DNA of 64,000 nt from Halomonas sp. CH40 (GCA_041875495.1 CP112982.1:1550001-1614000); one strand, 5' to 3'. Numbered from the stretch's first letter, positions 53,679-63,577 are shown. Notes: generated from the letters alone by a model not told the origin. A program made the numbers and translations.

Positions 53679-54482
53679 ATGGAAGGTGTAAAACATATTG
53701 TTGCCGTTGCCTCAGGCAAAGGGGGCGTGGGGAAATCCACAGTGACCGTTAACCTGGCGCTGGCGCTTTCCGCCCAGGGGTATCGGGTTGGCGTGCTGGA
53801 TGCGGATATCTATGGCCCAAGCCAGGCGCAGATGCTGGGCGTCAAGGAAGGCACTCGTCCCCAGGCAGCAGGTGAAGACAAGTTTCTGCCGCTTGAAGCG
53901 CATGGTATCAAGGCCATGTCGATGGCGTTTCTGGTCAACACCAAAGAGCCCATGGTTTGGCGTGGGCCTATGGTGGTCGGGGCATTTCAGCAGCTGTTGA
54001 ATCAGACCCAATGGGGCGAGCTGGATTTTCTGCTAATTGACATGCCGCCAGGCACCGGTGATATCCAGCTGACGCTGTCTCAGCGTGTGCCGGTTGCTGG
54101 CGCTGTGATTGTCACCACGCCCCAGGACATTGCCTTGCTGGATGCGCGTAAAGGCATCGAGATGTTTCGCAAGGTTAACGTGCCGGTATTGGGTATTGTG
54201 GAAAACATGAGCGTCTACCACTGCGAAAAATGTGGCCACGAAGCAGCGATTTTCGGTACCGGCGGCGGTGACCGGATTGCGGCAGAATACGATACCCAGG
54301 TGCTTGGGCGTTTGCCGTTAAGCCTTTCCATCCGTGAGCTGGCGGATTCCGGTAACCCGAGCGTTGCCTCGGAGCCTGACAGCCCGGCAAGCCAGGCATT
54401 TGCGCAGATTGCCCGCCAGATGGCTGCCCAGCTCAGCGGCACTGATAATCAGCAGGGCCCGACGATTTCTTTCAGCGAGTGA
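53679..54482 (+). CDS. apbC: Mrp/ApbC iron-sulfur carrier ATPase
   Basis: The 267-residue P-loop protein contains VASGKGGVGKSTVTVNLALA (deviant Walker A), DIYGPSQAQMLG, LIDMPPGTGDIQL and CEKCGHE (the CxxC that binds a bridging Fe-S cluster). It lacks the N-terminal DUF59 domain found in longer forms. It delivers Fe-S clusters to apo-proteins. dcd follows after 9 bases, a conserved order in gammaproteobacteria. Confidence 0.95.
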   Translation: MEGVKHIVAVASGKGGVGKSTVTVNLALALSAQGYRVGVLDADIYGPSQAQMLGVKEGTRPQAAGEDKFLPLEAHGIKAMSMAFLVNTKEPMVWRGPMVVGAFQQLLNQTQWGELDFLLIDMPPGTGDIQLTLSQRVPVAGAVIVTTPQDIALLDARKGIEMFRKVNVPVLGIVENMSVYHCEKCGHEAAIFGTGGGDRIAAEYDTQVLGRLPLSLSIRELADSGNPSVASEPDSPASQAFAQIARQMAAQLSGTDNQQGPTISFSE

Positions 54483-54491
54483 TACGGCAAC

Positions 54492-55058
54492 ATGAGCATC
54501 AAATCGGATAACTGGATTCGCCGCATGGCCGAACAGCAGGCCATGATCGAGCCCTTTGAACCAGAACAGGTACGTTACGTTGATGGCGAAAGGGTCATTT
54601 CCTATGGCACATCAAGCTATGGTTATGATGTGCGCTGCGCAGACGAGTTCAAGGTCTTTACCAATATCCACTCAGCGGTCGTGGACCCGAAAAACTTTGA
54701 TGAAAAGAGTTTTGTGGATATCAAGGGCGATATGTGCATTATTCCGCCCAACTCCTTTGCGCTGGCGCGAACTGTGGAGTATTTCCGCATTCCGCGCAGC
54801 GTGCTGACGATCTGTTTGGGCAAATCCACCTATGCCCGCTGCGGGATTATTGTCAACGTCACGCCGTTAGAGCCAGAGTGGGAAGGCCATGTGACTTTGG
54901 AATTTTCCAACACCACCAACCTGCCAGCCAAGATCTATGCCAACGAAGGCGTCGCCCAGATGCTTTTCCTGGAATCCGATGAGGTCTGCGAGATGTCCTA
55001 CAAGGACAGAGGCGGCAAATATATGGGTCAGCGCGGAGTGACTCTGCCGCGCACCTGA
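54492..55058 (+). CDS. dcd: dCTP deaminase
   Basis: The 188-residue protein has [39 protein letters not shown] and [20 protein letters not shown] followed by the Glu/Ser/Asn active-site stretch [17 protein letters not shown]. It converts dCTP to dUTP on the route to dTTP. Confidence 0.98.
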   Translation: MSIKSDNWIRRMAEQQAMIEPFEPEQVRYVDGERVISYGTSSYGYDVRCADEFKVFTNIHSAVVDPKNFDEKSFVDIKGDMCIIPPNSFALARTVEYFRIPRSVLTICLGKSTYARCGIIVNVTPLEPEWEGHVTLEFSNTTNLPAKIYANEGVAQMLFLESDEVCEMSYKDRGGKYMGQRGVTLPRT

Positions 55059-55087
55059 AAAAGCCAAAATACACCAGTGAATGACAG

Positions 55088-55119
55088 AACGCCCAGCCCT
55101 TGAACAGGGGTTGGGCGTT
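55088..55119 (+). terminator. Hairpin terminator after dcd
   Basis: AACGCCCAGCCC and GGTTGGGCGTT form a long stem (55088-55119) with one wobble; it lies between dcd and the hexamer repeat. Confidence 0.8.
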
Positions 55120-55135
55120 ACTGTTTGCTCACCGC

Positions 55136-55169
55136 CTAACACTAACACTAACACTAACACTAACACTAA
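55136..55169. repeat. CTAACA hexanucleotide repeat, about 5.7 copies
   Basis: CTAACA units begin at 55136, 55142, 55148, 55154 and 55160, with a partial copy to 55169. It is non-coding, between the dcd terminator and the purN stop. Confidence 0.95.
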
Positions 55170-55183
55170 GGGAGATATCAGGT

Positions 55184-55915
55184 TCAGGCTTCGTCGAGTT
55201 CGTCCGCTGCGTCCTCATGGCTTAACCGCAGACCTTCCGGTGGCAGGGCAACGCCATCCAGGGTAGCGCCAGTGCCGCTGTATTGCAGACGGCCATCGAG
55301 GAACCAGTTCACCGCGATCGGTAAAATCAGATGTTCACGGGCATGGATTTTCTCTTTCAGGGTGGCTTCCGTATCGTCGGCAGCAATCTTTAACGCCGCC
55401 TGAATTGCCACTGGGCCGCCATCCAGCTCTTCGGTCACGAAGTGAACGCTGCAACCGTGTTCGCTGGCGCCGTCCGCCAATACCCGGGCGTGGGTGTTAA
55501 GGCCCTGGTAAGCGGGAAGCAACGACGGATGGATATTAAGCATCTTGCCGAGAAAACGCTGCACGAAGCGCGGCGTCAGGATGCGCATAAAACCGGCCAG
55601 CACGATAATATCCGGCTGGTGGCGTTCAATCACCTTGATCAAGGCGCCATCATAGGCCTCGCGGCTGTCATATTCCCGGTGGGGAAGCACCACGGCATCA
55701 ATCCCGGCATCATGGGCACGGGTTAGCCCATAGGCATCCGGTTCGTTGGAGATGACCGCCACAATCTTGCCGCTCAGCTGGTTATGGGCCTGCGCATCAA
55801 TCAACGCCTGAAGGTTGCTGCCACTGCCCGAAATCAGCACGACAATGCTCGGCGCATCGGCAGGTATGGCAGGCAACTCGCTGGTGATCGCATCAGGGGT
55901 CACATTGCTGCTCAT
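55184..55915 (-). CDS. purN: Phosphoribosylglycinamide formyltransferase
   Basis: The 243-residue protein contains [32 protein letters not shown] and [20 protein letters not shown], with the catalytic Asn/His and the [16 protein letters not shown]sp loop. It is about 30 residues longer than E. coli PurN owing to an N-terminal extension and an acidic tail. It makes formyl-GAR in purine synthesis. Its start overlaps the purM stop by 4 bases. Confidence 0.97.
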   Translation of the reverse strand: MSSNVTPDAITSELPAIPADAPSIVVLISGSGSNLQALIDAQAHNQLSGKIVAVISNEPDAYGLTRAHDAGIDAVVLPHREYDSREAYDGALIKVIERHQPDIIVLAGFMRILTPRFVQRFLGKMLNIHPSLLPAYQGLNTHARVLADGASEHGCSVHFVTEELDGGPVAIQAALKIAADDTEATLKEKIHAREHLILPIAVNWFLDGRLQYSGTGATLDGVALPPEGLRLSHEDAADELDEA

Positions 55916-56979
55916 ACGCCCATTTTCTCCAGCGTCACGGCCTCAGCGGTACGTGTGACGATATTGCCCAGGGTATAGACGCTTTCCCCCTGGGCCTGTA
56001 AATGTTCACGCGCCTGCTCAGCCTGTGCGGCGGGAACCACCACCACCATGCCGATGCCGCAGTTCAGCACCCGATGCATTTCGGTTTCATCAACGTTGCC
56101 GTTGCTCTGCAGCCAGTTGAACACCTCAGGGCGCTGCCAGCTGTCCAGGTTGATATGCGCAGCAAGATGATCCGGTAGAACCCGCGGAATATTTTCCAGC
56201 AGGCCGCCACCGGTAATATGTGACAGGGCATGCACCGGAATATCAGTATCGCGCATCAGCGATAGCAGGGGTTTTACATAGATACGGGTAGGGGCCATGA
56301 GGGCAGCGCTGAGCGGCATGCCATCAATCGGAGTGTCGAGTGATGCATCGCTGACCTCAAGGATCTTGCGAATCAGCGAATAGCCGTTGGAATGCGGGCC
56401 GGATGAGGCAAGCCCCAGCAGTACGTCACCTTCATCGACGCGGCTGCCATCAAGAATCTCGGATTTTTCGACGACGCCCACACAGAAGCCGGCCAGGTCG
56501 TAGTCATCACCTTCATACATGCCCGGCATTTCGGCAGTTTCGCCGCCTACCAGGGCGCAGCCTGCCTGTTCGCAGCCAGTGCCAATGCCATTGACCACAT
56601 CGGCGGCGATATCGACATTGAGTTTGCCCGTGGCATAGTAGTCAAGAAACAGCAGCGGCTCGGCGCCAGCAACGATAAGATCGTTGACACACATGGCCAC
56701 CAGATCAATGCCAATGGTGTCATGTTTGCCAAGATCCATGGCAAGGCGTAATTTTGTGCCCACACCGTCAGTGCCGGAGACCAGCACCGGTTCACGGTAG
56801 TTTTTGGGTAGCTCACACAGGGCACCGAAACCGCCTAGCCCGCCCATCACTTCAGGGCGAGAGGTACGCTTGGCAACGTGCTTGATACGTTCGACAAGGG
56901 CATTGCCTGCGTCAATATCAACGCCAGCATCTTTATAGCTAAGCGATGGTTGAGAAGTTGATGAAGGCGTCTGGGTCAT
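55912..56979 (-). CDS. purM: Phosphoribosylformylglycinamidine cyclo-ligase
   Basis: About 355 residues from ATG 56979; the frame opens at 57045 but the family start fits [50 protein letters not shown] and [20 protein letters not shown] are AIR synthetase motifs, followed by [16 protein letters not shown]. It closes the imidazole ring of AIR in purine synthesis. It is translationally coupled to purN. Confidence 0.97.
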   Translation of the reverse strand: MTQTPSSTSQPSLSYKDAGVDIDAGNALVERIKHVAKRTSRPEVMGGLGGFGALCELPKNYREPVLVSGTDGVGTKLRLAMDLGKHDTIGIDLVAMCVNDLIVAGAEPLLFLDYYATGKLNVDIAADVVNGIGTGCEQAGCALVGGETAEMPGMYEGDDYDLAGFCVGVVEKSEILDGSRVDEGDVLLGLASSGPHSNGYSLIRKILEVSDASLDTPIDGMPLSAALMAPTRIYVKPLLSLMRDTDIPVHALSHITGGGLLENIPRVLPDHLAAHINLDSWQRPEVFNWLQSNGNVDETEMHRVLNCGIGMVVVVPAAQAEQAREHLQAQGESVYTLGNIVTRTAEAVTLEKMGV

Positions 56980-57136
56980 GGCGAATCCTGATGTAAGCTG
57001 GACGATAAATCGAAAGGCGGATTGTAACACCGACAATAGCATCACGCATCGCTCAAGCAGCCGACGGGTGCGCTTTGTGATGATGGCGGACGGCTGAAGC
57101 CAGCAATGTTCAAATGATTTTCAGGGAGGGACGATT

Positions 57137-58258
57137 ATGCGCCATTCGTGGTGGGGGATGATATTTCTGGTGGTGCTGGCAGGGCTTATCTTCCTGCTGG
57201 ATGCAGTACTGATGCCCTTTGTGGCAGGGATGATTCTGGCTTATCTGGCGGACCCTCTGGCAGACCGTTTCGAGCGCTGGGGGATGCGTCGTGTTCTGGC
57301 CGTCACCAGCGTCTTTCTTATTATGGTGTTGGTGCTGGTGATCAGCCTGTTGATTATCGTGCCCTTGATTATTCAGCAGGCCAAGCAGTTCGGGGAATCC
57401 TTGCCAGCGATTTTTGAATGGGTCAAGAACGTGCTGGCGCCCAAGCTTGAAGAATGGGCGGGCTATGATCTGCAAGCCGAGATGGACAATATCCAGCAGG
57501 TACTGACCAAAAACTGGCGTGATGCCGGTGGCTATCTGGCTCAGGCGTTAGGGCAGATTGGGCGTTCCGGTATGGCGTTGGTGTCTTGGGTGACCTTTTT
57601 GGCCCTGGTGCCGGTCGTTACCTTTTATCTGTTGCTCGATTGGGATCACCTAATGCAACGTCTCGCTGACCTGGTACCAAGGCGCTGGCTTGCGGACACC
57701 CTGCGGCTGGCTGGGCGCTGTGACGAAGTGCTTTCGGCCTTCTTGCGCGGTCAGTTGCTGGTCATGCTGTGTCTTGGGGTTCTGTATGCGCTGGGGTTGA
57801 GCTTGCTCGGGCTGCGGTTTGGGCTCTTGATTGGTTTCGTGTCTGGCCTTGCCAGCATTGTGCCGTTTCTGGGCTTTATTGTTGGCCTGACCATCGCCTT
57901 GCTGGTGGCTGTGTTCCAGATGGGAACCATTTGGGCGATATTAGGCGTTATCGCGATCTTTGCCGCCGGGCAGATGATTGAAAGTGTCGTTCTGCAGCCG
58001 AAACTGCTGGGCGATAAGATAGGCCTTCACCCGGTTGCGGTTATTTTTGCCGTGCTGGTAGGCGGTGAACTCTTTGGTTTTACGGGGGTATTGCTGGCAC
58101 TGCCCGCTGCAGCCGTCATCATGGTACTCTTGCGTGAAGCCCACGATCGCTATAAAAACAGCAGCCTATATGAGGAAGGCAGTACAGTGACACAAGATGC
58201 CAAAGTAAAGGGCCAGCTGGAAGAGCGAGGATCTCATGATGGAAGGGATTCATCATGA
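57137..58258 (+). CDS. AI-2E/PerM-family membrane transporter
   Basis: The 373-residue protein has about eight membrane helices. GMILAYLADPLADRFERWGM and the C-terminal PFLGFIVGLTIALLVAVFQM, then LQPKLLGDKIGLHPVAVIFA are typical of the family. The substrate is uncertain; some members are Na+/H+ or peptide-related transporters. It starts after GGGAGGGA. The stop overlaps the hda ATG by 4 bases, as in many gammaproteobacteria. Confidence 0.94.
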   Translation: MRHSWWGMIFLVVLAGLIFLLDAVLMPFVAGMILAYLADPLADRFERWGMRRVLAVTSVFLIMVLVLVISLLIIVPLIIQQAKQFGESLPAIFEWVKNVLAPKLEEWAGYDLQAEMDNIQQVLTKNWRDAGGYLAQALGQIGRSGMALVSWVTFLALVPVVTFYLLLDWDHLMQRLADLVPRRWLADTLRLAGRCDEVLSAFLRGQLLVMLCLGVLYALGLSLLGLRFGLLIGFVSGLASIVPFLGFIVGLTIALLVAVFQMGTIWAILGVIAIFAAGQMIESVVLQPKLLGDKIGLHPVAVIFAVLVGGELFGFTGVLLALPAAAVIMVLLREAHDRYKNSSLYEEGSTVTQDAKVKGQLEERGSHDGRDSS

Positions 58259-58959
58259 GCCGAGCACCGGCACAGTTACCGCTCGGGGTTGGGTTACGCG
58301 ACGACGCGACCTTCGATAATTTCTATGCCAGCCAGCGTAATGCTGCCCTGGTTAGCCAGCTTCAGGGTCAGCTGAGGGAAGATGGCGAGCCGTATCTGTT
58401 TATCTGGGGTGGCAATGGCACAGGGCGCAGCCACTTGTTGCAGGCAGCCTGTCATGCCGCGTCAGATGCTGGCAGGCGCGCACTGTATCTGCCCCTGGCC
58501 GATATTGGCCATTTTCCGCCGTTGATTCTGGAAGATATTGAACGTCTGGATCTGGTGGCGCTGGATGATCTTGAATGCGTGCTGGGGCGAAAACGTTGGG
58601 AAGAGGGGCTTTTTCACGCGTTCAACCGGTTGCGCGACGGGGGTAAACGGATCGTGATTGCTGCCAAAGGAGCGCCGCGCCAGCTGGATGTGGGGCTTGC
58701 AGATCTTGCCTCGCGGCTTTCCTGGGGAATGACCTTCCATCTTCAGCCGCTGGACGATGAAGAGCGTCTGGCGGCCCTTAAATTGCGTGCCAAGGTGCGC
58801 GGCATGCAGCTGCCGGACGATGTCGGGCGTTATATTCTGCATCGCGGCCCGCGAGAGTTGGGTGCGCTGTGTGAGTCACTGGAGCAGCTTGATAAAGCTT
58901 CTTTGTCTGCCCAGCGCAGGCTGACAATTCCCTTTATCAAGCAGGCGCTCGGCTGGTAG
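58255..58959 (+). CDS. hda: DnaA regulatory inactivator Hda
   Basis: The 234-residue AAA+ protein has the DnaA-like start PLGVGLRDDATFDNFYAS, Walker A as GGNGTGRSHLL, Walker B-like LDLVALDDLECVLG and sensor RLSWGMTFHLQPLDDEERL. Hda with the sliding clamp stimulates ATP hydrolysis on DnaA to prevent re-initiation. It is coupled to the upstream permease gene. Confidence 0.95.
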   Translation: MSRAPAQLPLGVGLRDDATFDNFYASQRNAALVSQLQGQLREDGEPYLFIWGGNGTGRSHLLQAACHAASDAGRRALYLPLADIGHFPPLILEDIERLDLVALDDLECVLGRKRWEEGLFHAFNRLRDGGKRIVIAAKGAPRQLDVGLADLASRLSWGMTFHLQPLDDEERLAALKLRAKVRGMQLPDDVGRYILHRGPRELGALCESLEQLDKASLSAQRRLTIPFIKQALGW

Positions 58960-58992
58960 CGGCTGCATATTGCTATGGCAACCGACACAAAA

Positions 58993-59021
58993 AAATACCG
59001 CCAGGCAAGCTGGCGGTATTT
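58993..59021. terminator. Bidirectional terminator between hda and the phasin gene
   Basis: AAATACCGCCA-ggcaagc-TGGCGGTATTT is a perfect 11-bp stem with A/T flanks suited to both directions. Confidence 0.88.
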
Positions 59022-59090
59022 CAGAAGGCTGTCACTGAGGCCCAGTGTCAGCCTTGGTGCTAGCTAACAGCTAGCTGGCGGAACAGACCA

Positions 59091-59465
59091 TTAAGCAGTT
59101 TTGCTCATCTTGGTGGCTGTTTCCTGGGCTTGCTTGACGTTTTCTTCAGTCAGCTTTTGGCTCTGCTGCATGAAATCCTGCTGCAGGGCAACAACCTTGT
59201 CAGCATCGCCTTTAACGCGCTCAGCCAGTTCTTTGGCTACTTTCTGCTGGTCTTCCATGTAAGAACGCAGGCCTTCGGCATCTTTAACGTTCATCAGGCT
59301 GCGAACCTGTGCCATGCTGGTGTCGACGTAAGCTTTGCTGGCGTCGAGCTGGGCGTTGAACATTTTTTCAGCGAAATCGACGTTCAGAGCGGCGAAGGCG
59401 CGAGCCGGAGCCATAAACATGTTGTCAAACTGCTGAGTCATTTCGTTAGTGTTGATAGTGCGCAT
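59091..59465 (-). CDS. Phasin family protein
   Basis: The 124-residue protein is fully helical and contains FDNMFMAPARAFAALNVDFAE, then the amphipathic middle DAEGLRSYMEDQQKVAKELA. It belongs to the phasin family that coats polyhydroxyalkanoate granules, which fits a PHA-storing halophile. It is preceded on the minus strand by GGAGGG. No PHA synthase is in the window. Confidence 0.9.
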   Translation of the reverse strand: MRTINTNEMTQQFDNMFMAPARAFAALNVDFAEKMFNAQLDASKAYVDTSMAQVRSLMNVKDAEGLRSYMEDQQKVAKELAERVKGDADKVVALQQDFMQQSQKLTEENVKQAQETATKMSKTA

Positions 59466-59762
59466 GATAAACCCTCCGAGGGTATTGGTATTACATTAAG
59501 TCGTGAAGACAAATGAGTAATGGATGCGTTTTGCTGCATGTTGCGTTGCAGTATAGAGAGTCTTTTTGTGCATTGCAACATTATTTGTGTGATGGCGCAG
59601 TGCTGGGTAAAGAAGGTGCCGTCGCTGACGTCTCTCAAGCGATGTTCCAGGGCTTGTCGATGCGCGCACTTGCCTTCAGGTTGGATCATCGTACAGGATG
59701 ATTGTTAATGAAAAATAACATTGACTGAATGTACTACTGAAAGCTGAGACGAGGAGGTAGAC
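59466..59762. promoter_or_regulatory. Divergent promoter region for the phasin and fumC genes
   Basis: About 300 bases with no supported gene. The phasin ribosome-binding site is at its left end and the fumC site (GAGGAGG) at its right. Confidence 0.5.
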
Positions 59763-61139
59763 ATGACGATGCGTACCGAGCGAGACAGCATGGGAGCGCT
59801 GAAAGTGCCGGAAGAGGCGCTTTACGGCGCGCAGACTCAGCGGGCCATCAATAATTTCCAGGTCTCGAATTCGCCCATGCCCTGCGCGTTTATTCACGCT
59901 GTGGCACGTATAAAGCTGGCGGCGGCGCGCACCAACGGCCAGTTGGGTCTGCTGGATCAACCTCGGGCCGAGGCGATTGAAAAGGCCGCCCAGGCGGTGA
60001 TCGATGGCCAGCATGATGACCACTTTCCTATTGATGTTTTTCAGACCGGCTCCGGCACGTCAACCAATATGAACGTTAACGAAGTGCTGGCCCGGTTGGC
60101 CAGTCGTGAGGGAGTCGAAGTGACGCCCAACGACCATGTCAATATGGGGCAGTCAAGCAATGATGTGATTCCTACCGCGATCCACCTCTCAGCGGCGATT
60201 GCCGTCACGCAATCACTGCGGCCTGCTCTGGTGAACCTGCAGGCAATCATTGACCGTCGTGCAGAAGAACTTGCGCAGGTGGTGAAAACCGGGCGCACGC
60301 ACCTGATGGACGCTATGCCGTTGCGCATGGATCAGGAGCTTGGCGCCTGGTCGAGCCAGGTAGGGCAGGCCATTGAGCGTTTTGATAGTGCCATGCAGCG
60401 TTTATGCCGGCTGGCCCAGGGCGGTACCGCAGTGGGCACGGGAATCAACGCCCCTGAAGGCTTTGCCGAATTGATGGCCAAGGATCTGAGTCAGCAGACA
60501 GGGCTTACGCTGGTGCCTAACGACAGCTTTTTTGCCAGTCTGGCCTCCCAGGATGCGGCGGTGGAACTTTCCGGGCAGCTGAAAGGTTTTGCCTGTGTGG
60601 TGATGAAAATTGCCAATGACCTGCGCTGGATGAATTCCGGCCCACTGGCAGGCCTTGGGGAAATTGAGCTGGAGGCACTGCAGCCCGGCAGCTCGATTAT
60701 GCCAGGCAAGGTTAACCCGGTGATTCCCGAGTCTGCCGCTCAGGCGGCGGCTCAGGTGATCGGCCTGGATACGGCCATCAGCGTGGCCGGGCAAAGTGGC
60801 AATTTCCAGCTGAATGTGATGCTTCCACTGGTGGCCTACAACCTGTTGACCTCAATTACCCTGATGAGTAATACCGCCAGGCTATTGGGTGAGCGGGCAA
60901 TTGCCACTTTCAAGGTGCGTGAAGATAACCTGCAAGGCCCTTTAGCGCGTAATCCGATTCTGGTGACCGCCTTGAATGGTGTCATTGGCTATAACGCAGC
61001 GGCAGCCGTTGCCAAGAAAGCCTACCAGGCCGGGCGGCCGATCATTGATGTGGCCGAAGAGGAAACCGACCTGGACCGAGCCACCCTTGAGCGCCTGCTG
61101 GATCCTGTTGTGCTGACTCATGGCGGGGTGCCTGAATAG
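59763..61139 (+). CDS. fumC: Class II fumarate hydratase
   Basis: The 458-residue protein has RTERDSMGALKVPEEALYGA at the start, the substrate-binding SGTSTNMNVNEV and the family signature GSSIMPGKVNP. TGRTHLMDAMP carries the catalytic His. It interconverts fumarate and malate in the TCA cycle, without an iron-sulfur cluster. AGGAGG lies before the ATG. Confidence 0.97.
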   Translation: MTMRTERDSMGALKVPEEALYGAQTQRAINNFQVSNSPMPCAFIHAVARIKLAAARTNGQLGLLDQPRAEAIEKAAQAVIDGQHDDHFPIDVFQTGSGTSTNMNVNEVLARLASREGVEVTPNDHVNMGQSSNDVIPTAIHLSAAIAVTQSLRPALVNLQAIIDRRAEELAQVVKTGRTHLMDAMPLRMDQELGAWSSQVGQAIERFDSAMQRLCRLAQGGTAVGTGINAPEGFAELMAKDLSQQTGLTLVPNDSFFASLASQDAAVELSGQLKGFACVVMKIANDLRWMNSGPLAGLGEIELEALQPGSSIMPGKVNPVIPESAAQAAAQVIGLDTAISVAGQSGNFQLNVMLPLVAYNLLTSITLMSNTARLLGERAIATFKVREDNLQGPLARNPILVTALNGVIGYNAAAAVAKKAYQAGRPIIDVAEEETDLDRATLERLLDPVVLTHGGVPE

Positions 61140-61197
61140 TGGCAGGCGAAGATGGTTAGATAGCCACAAACAGCGGATAGTAAAGAGAGAAGGAAGG

Positions 61198-62271
61198 TCA
61201 GGTCTGCTGTTCTTCCTGTTTGCCTTGCTGGATGGTCTGGTGGGCTTCCAGATGTTCTTCACCGTTAGCGTCAGGCTCTTCATTCTCAGCCTGGCGCGAA
61301 GGGCAGTAACACAATGTGGTCAGAATCGGAAAGTGATCAGAGCCGAACTTCTCCAGACGCTGCATTTTTACGAGGGTGAAATGCTCACTGATAAACACAT
61401 GGTCAAGCGGCCAGCGCAGCACAGGATAGTGAGCATGGAAGGTGCTGAACATGCCGCGCCCACGGCGTGGGTCGAGCATGTTGCCAACCCGACAGAACAG
61501 CCGTGTTGTGCGCGACCAGGCAACATCGTTGAGGTCTCCGGCAACGATGCTTGCTTGTCCATGTTCATGAATCTCTTTTCCAATCCATAAAAGCTCTGCG
61601 TCCCGCCATAGCGATTTCTCGCTTTCGTTGGGGGCGGGAGGCCTGGGGTGGACGGCATAAAACTGCACAATATCACCGCTTGCTAGTACCAACTGGGTAT
61701 GGATGGACGGTATATCGTCCTGAATAAGCCACCGGACTTCAGTATTTTCCAACTTTAGCCTGGAATAAAGATGCATGCCGTAAAGGTTATCTAGCGGAAT
61801 CTTGACAGAGTATGGCCAGTCTTTATCCAGCGCCTTGTCGAGCTGAGTCTGCCACCAGTCGTTGGATTCCAGCGTCAGCACAATGTCGGGCTGATGCCGG
61901 ATGATCATGTCAACCAGCTCCTGAGATTGACGATTGGGCGTTAACACATTGGCAATGAATAGCGTCACCTTGCGTTTTTCAGGTGCCTCTTGGGCGGATC
62001 TTTTCACCTGCACTGGCCATAAGGGCGTCCAGGGCAGAATGTGGCTGAATTGGAGAATGGCGCTGGCAAGTGACAAGGTGACTGAAGTGGTGCGCCAAAG
62101 CCCAGGCTCCAATAACCATAGGCTGGCAAGGGCGCATGACAGAGCAAGCAGAGCAAATTGCAGGCGGGGAAACTCAAAGGCACGTATCCACCACCAGTGA
62201 ACGCGAATGTAGGCAACCAGCGTTGCCAGCAGCAGAAGTAGCGATATGCTTCCCAGCAGAAGTCCGGCCAA
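61198..62271 (-). CDS. Membrane-anchored endonuclease/exonuclease/phosphatase-family protein
   Basis: A 357-residue protein. The first ~85 residues form three membrane helices (LLLGSISLLLLLATLVAYIR; FALLALSCALASLWLLE; a third). The EEP domain follows: LFIANVLTPN (metal-binding Asn), VLTLESNDWW (catalytic Glu), SIVAGDLNDVAWS (Asp/Asn) and GSDHFPILTTL (catalytic Asp-His pair). Metal-dependent phosphodiester or phosphatase activity is likely. The C-terminal tail is acidic and glutamine-rich. Substrate unknown. Confidence 0.9.
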   Translation of the reverse strand: MAGLLLGSISLLLLLATLVAYIRVHWWWIRAFEFPRLQFALLALSCALASLWLLEPGLWRTTSVTLSLASAILQFSHILPWTPLWPVQVKRSAQEAPEKRKVTLFIANVLTPNRQSQELVDMIIRHQPDIVLTLESNDWWQTQLDKALDKDWPYSVKIPLDNLYGMHLYSRLKLENTEVRWLIQDDIPSIHTQLVLASGDIVQFYAVHPRPPAPNESEKSLWRDAELLWIGKEIHEHGQASIVAGDLNDVAWSRTTRLFCRVGNMLDPRRGRGMFSTFHAHYPVLRWPLDHVFISEHFTLVKMQRLEKFGSDHFPILTTLCYCPSRQAENEEPDANGEEHLEAHQTIQQGKQEEQQT

Positions 62272-62444
62272 AGGTGATCTCCTTATCCTAAGCGTGAAGG
62301 TTTGGGTTATCTTAGCGCCTTGGCTGGATAAGTGTCGATTTTATGCTGAAACACTTCCTGTCAGTACCATGCCTGTGTTTTTGAACAAAAATGACTTGCC
62401 TTTCAGCAATAAAGCCGTAAAATACGCATCCGTTGCACAGCAGC

Positions 62445-62521
62445 AGGACCATAGCTCAGTTGGTTAGAGCGCCACGTTGACATCGTGGAGGTCGGCGGTT
62501 CAAATCCGCCTGGTCCTACCA
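62445..62521 (+). tRNA. tRNA-Val (anticodon GAC)
   Basis: A 77-nt cloverleaf. The acceptor stem AGGACCA pairs with TGGTCCT before ACCA. The anticodon stem CCACG/CGTGG encloses TTGACAT, giving anticodon GAC. GGTTCAAATCC is the T loop. CCA is encoded. Confidence 0.97.
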
Positions 62522-62558
62522 GTCTTACTGCAACTTTTCGCAAATATTGATTTGCTTC

Positions 62559-62635
62559 AGGACCATAGCTCAGTTGGTTAGAGCGCCACGTTGACATCGT
62601 GGAGGTCGGCGGTTCAAATCCGCCTGGTCCTACCA
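62559..62635 (+). tRNA. tRNA-Val (anticodon GAC), second copy
   Basis: Identical in sequence to 62445-62521, 37 bases downstream of it. Probably transcribed together and ended by the terminator at 62671. Confidence 0.97.
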
Positions 62636-62670
62636 GTTCATGCCTTTTTATCAGGCTGACACAGATTCCA

Positions 62671-62707
62671 TAAAAAAGCCCTGGGCATCATGCTCGGGGC
62701 TTTTTTG
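62671..62707 (+). terminator. Terminator of the tRNA-Val unit
   Basis: AAAAAAGCCCTGGGC... and ...GCTCGGGGCTTTTTT pair as a hairpin followed by a T run. Confidence 0.85.
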
Positions 62708-62735
62708 TGGCCAGCAGCTTTATGACACAGTAGTA

Positions 62736-63010
62736 CTAGGGTCTGTTGACGTTTCATCGCGAACCGCGTTGCTGCGCCAAAGGGCGTCAGGCAAGGCGCG
62801 ACACGACGGCAATGGTGGTGCCGTGCCCTTACCGAGTGGCGCAACGCCGCATGGCGTCCTTTGGCGCGCAACCCGAAGGGACAGGGCCCTTTTGGCACAG
62901 CCCTGCGTTGCTCGTCGCTAATTGGGAACCACCCGACCACGCTCCTCACGCCTTGCTCTGCACCAAAAGGGCCTCTGTCGCGGCCGTGAGGAAACGTCAA
63001 CAGACCCTAG
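62736..63010. mobile_element. MITE-like element, about 270 bp
   Basis: Perfect 20-bp terminal inverted repeats (CTAGGGTCTGTTGACGTTTC at 62736-62755 and its complement at 62991-63010) enclose about 235 bases with no intact transposase. The outer CTAG or TA may be the target duplication, the usual target of IS5-type elements. It is therefore probably a non-autonomous derivative of an IS with the same ends. Confidence 0.8.
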
Positions 63011-63483
63011 TGCTCGAAAAAGATGGGCAGATCCGTCTGGCGGAGAAAGGTCGCAATCAAACGCTCAATGCCGTTCTGGTCTTCCTCGCTGAAGCGCGCT
63101 GGTATGGGGCTATCCAGGTCGAATACTCCCCACAGCTGACCATCAATTACTACAGGGATGACGAGTTCCGAGCGTGAATCGGCATCACAGGCAATATGGT
63201 CGGCAATAGTGTGAACATCATCAACGCGCTGGGTGCTCTGCTGACGCGCTGCTGCCCCGCAAACGCCTTTGCTGAAAGGAATCGGGTGACAGGCAGGTTT
63301 ACCCTGAAAAGGCCCCAGGCTGAGCATCTCTGGCATTCGCTGCAGATAAAAGCCCACCCAGTTAAGGCTGGGCACTTCATGAAAGACAAAGGCGCAGACC
63401 TGGGCGCTGTTAGTCAGCCAGTCGCGGGTATCCAGCAAAGCTTCCAGCTGTCGGTTGAGCAGGGGATAGTCAATCTGAGGCAT
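63007..63483 (-). CDS. Free methionine-(R)-sulfoxide reductase (GAF domain)
   Basis: The 158-residue GAF protein has NWVGFYL, then LGPFQGKPACHPIPFSKGVCG, which carries the conserved cysteines of fRMsr, and DADSRSELVIPVVIDGQLWG with the third. It reduces free methionine-(R)-sulfoxide. The stop codon TAG lies within the terminal repeat of the adjacent MITE, so the insertion may have shortened or re-set the C-terminus. Confidence 0.9.
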   Translation of the reverse strand: MPQIDYPLLNRQLEALLDTRDWLTNSAQVCAFVFHEVPSLNWVGFYLQRMPEMLSLGPFQGKPACHPIPFSKGVCGAAARQQSTQRVDDVHTIADHIACDADSRSELVIPVVIDGQLWGVFDLDSPIPARFSEEDQNGIERLIATFLRQTDLPIFFEH

Positions 63484-63577
63484 GCAGGTAATTTTCCTTG
63501 GTGTAAAAGCACATCAGGCCAGCAATAAGCTGACCTGACGGTGCTGCGATGCGTTGAGTTTCGAATCCGGCTGGCGT

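Noticed and set aside
62746..63177. A 143-codon plus-strand frame over the MITE
   Set aside because: It spans the non-coding MITE-like element and runs antisense into the methionine-sulfoxide reductase gene.
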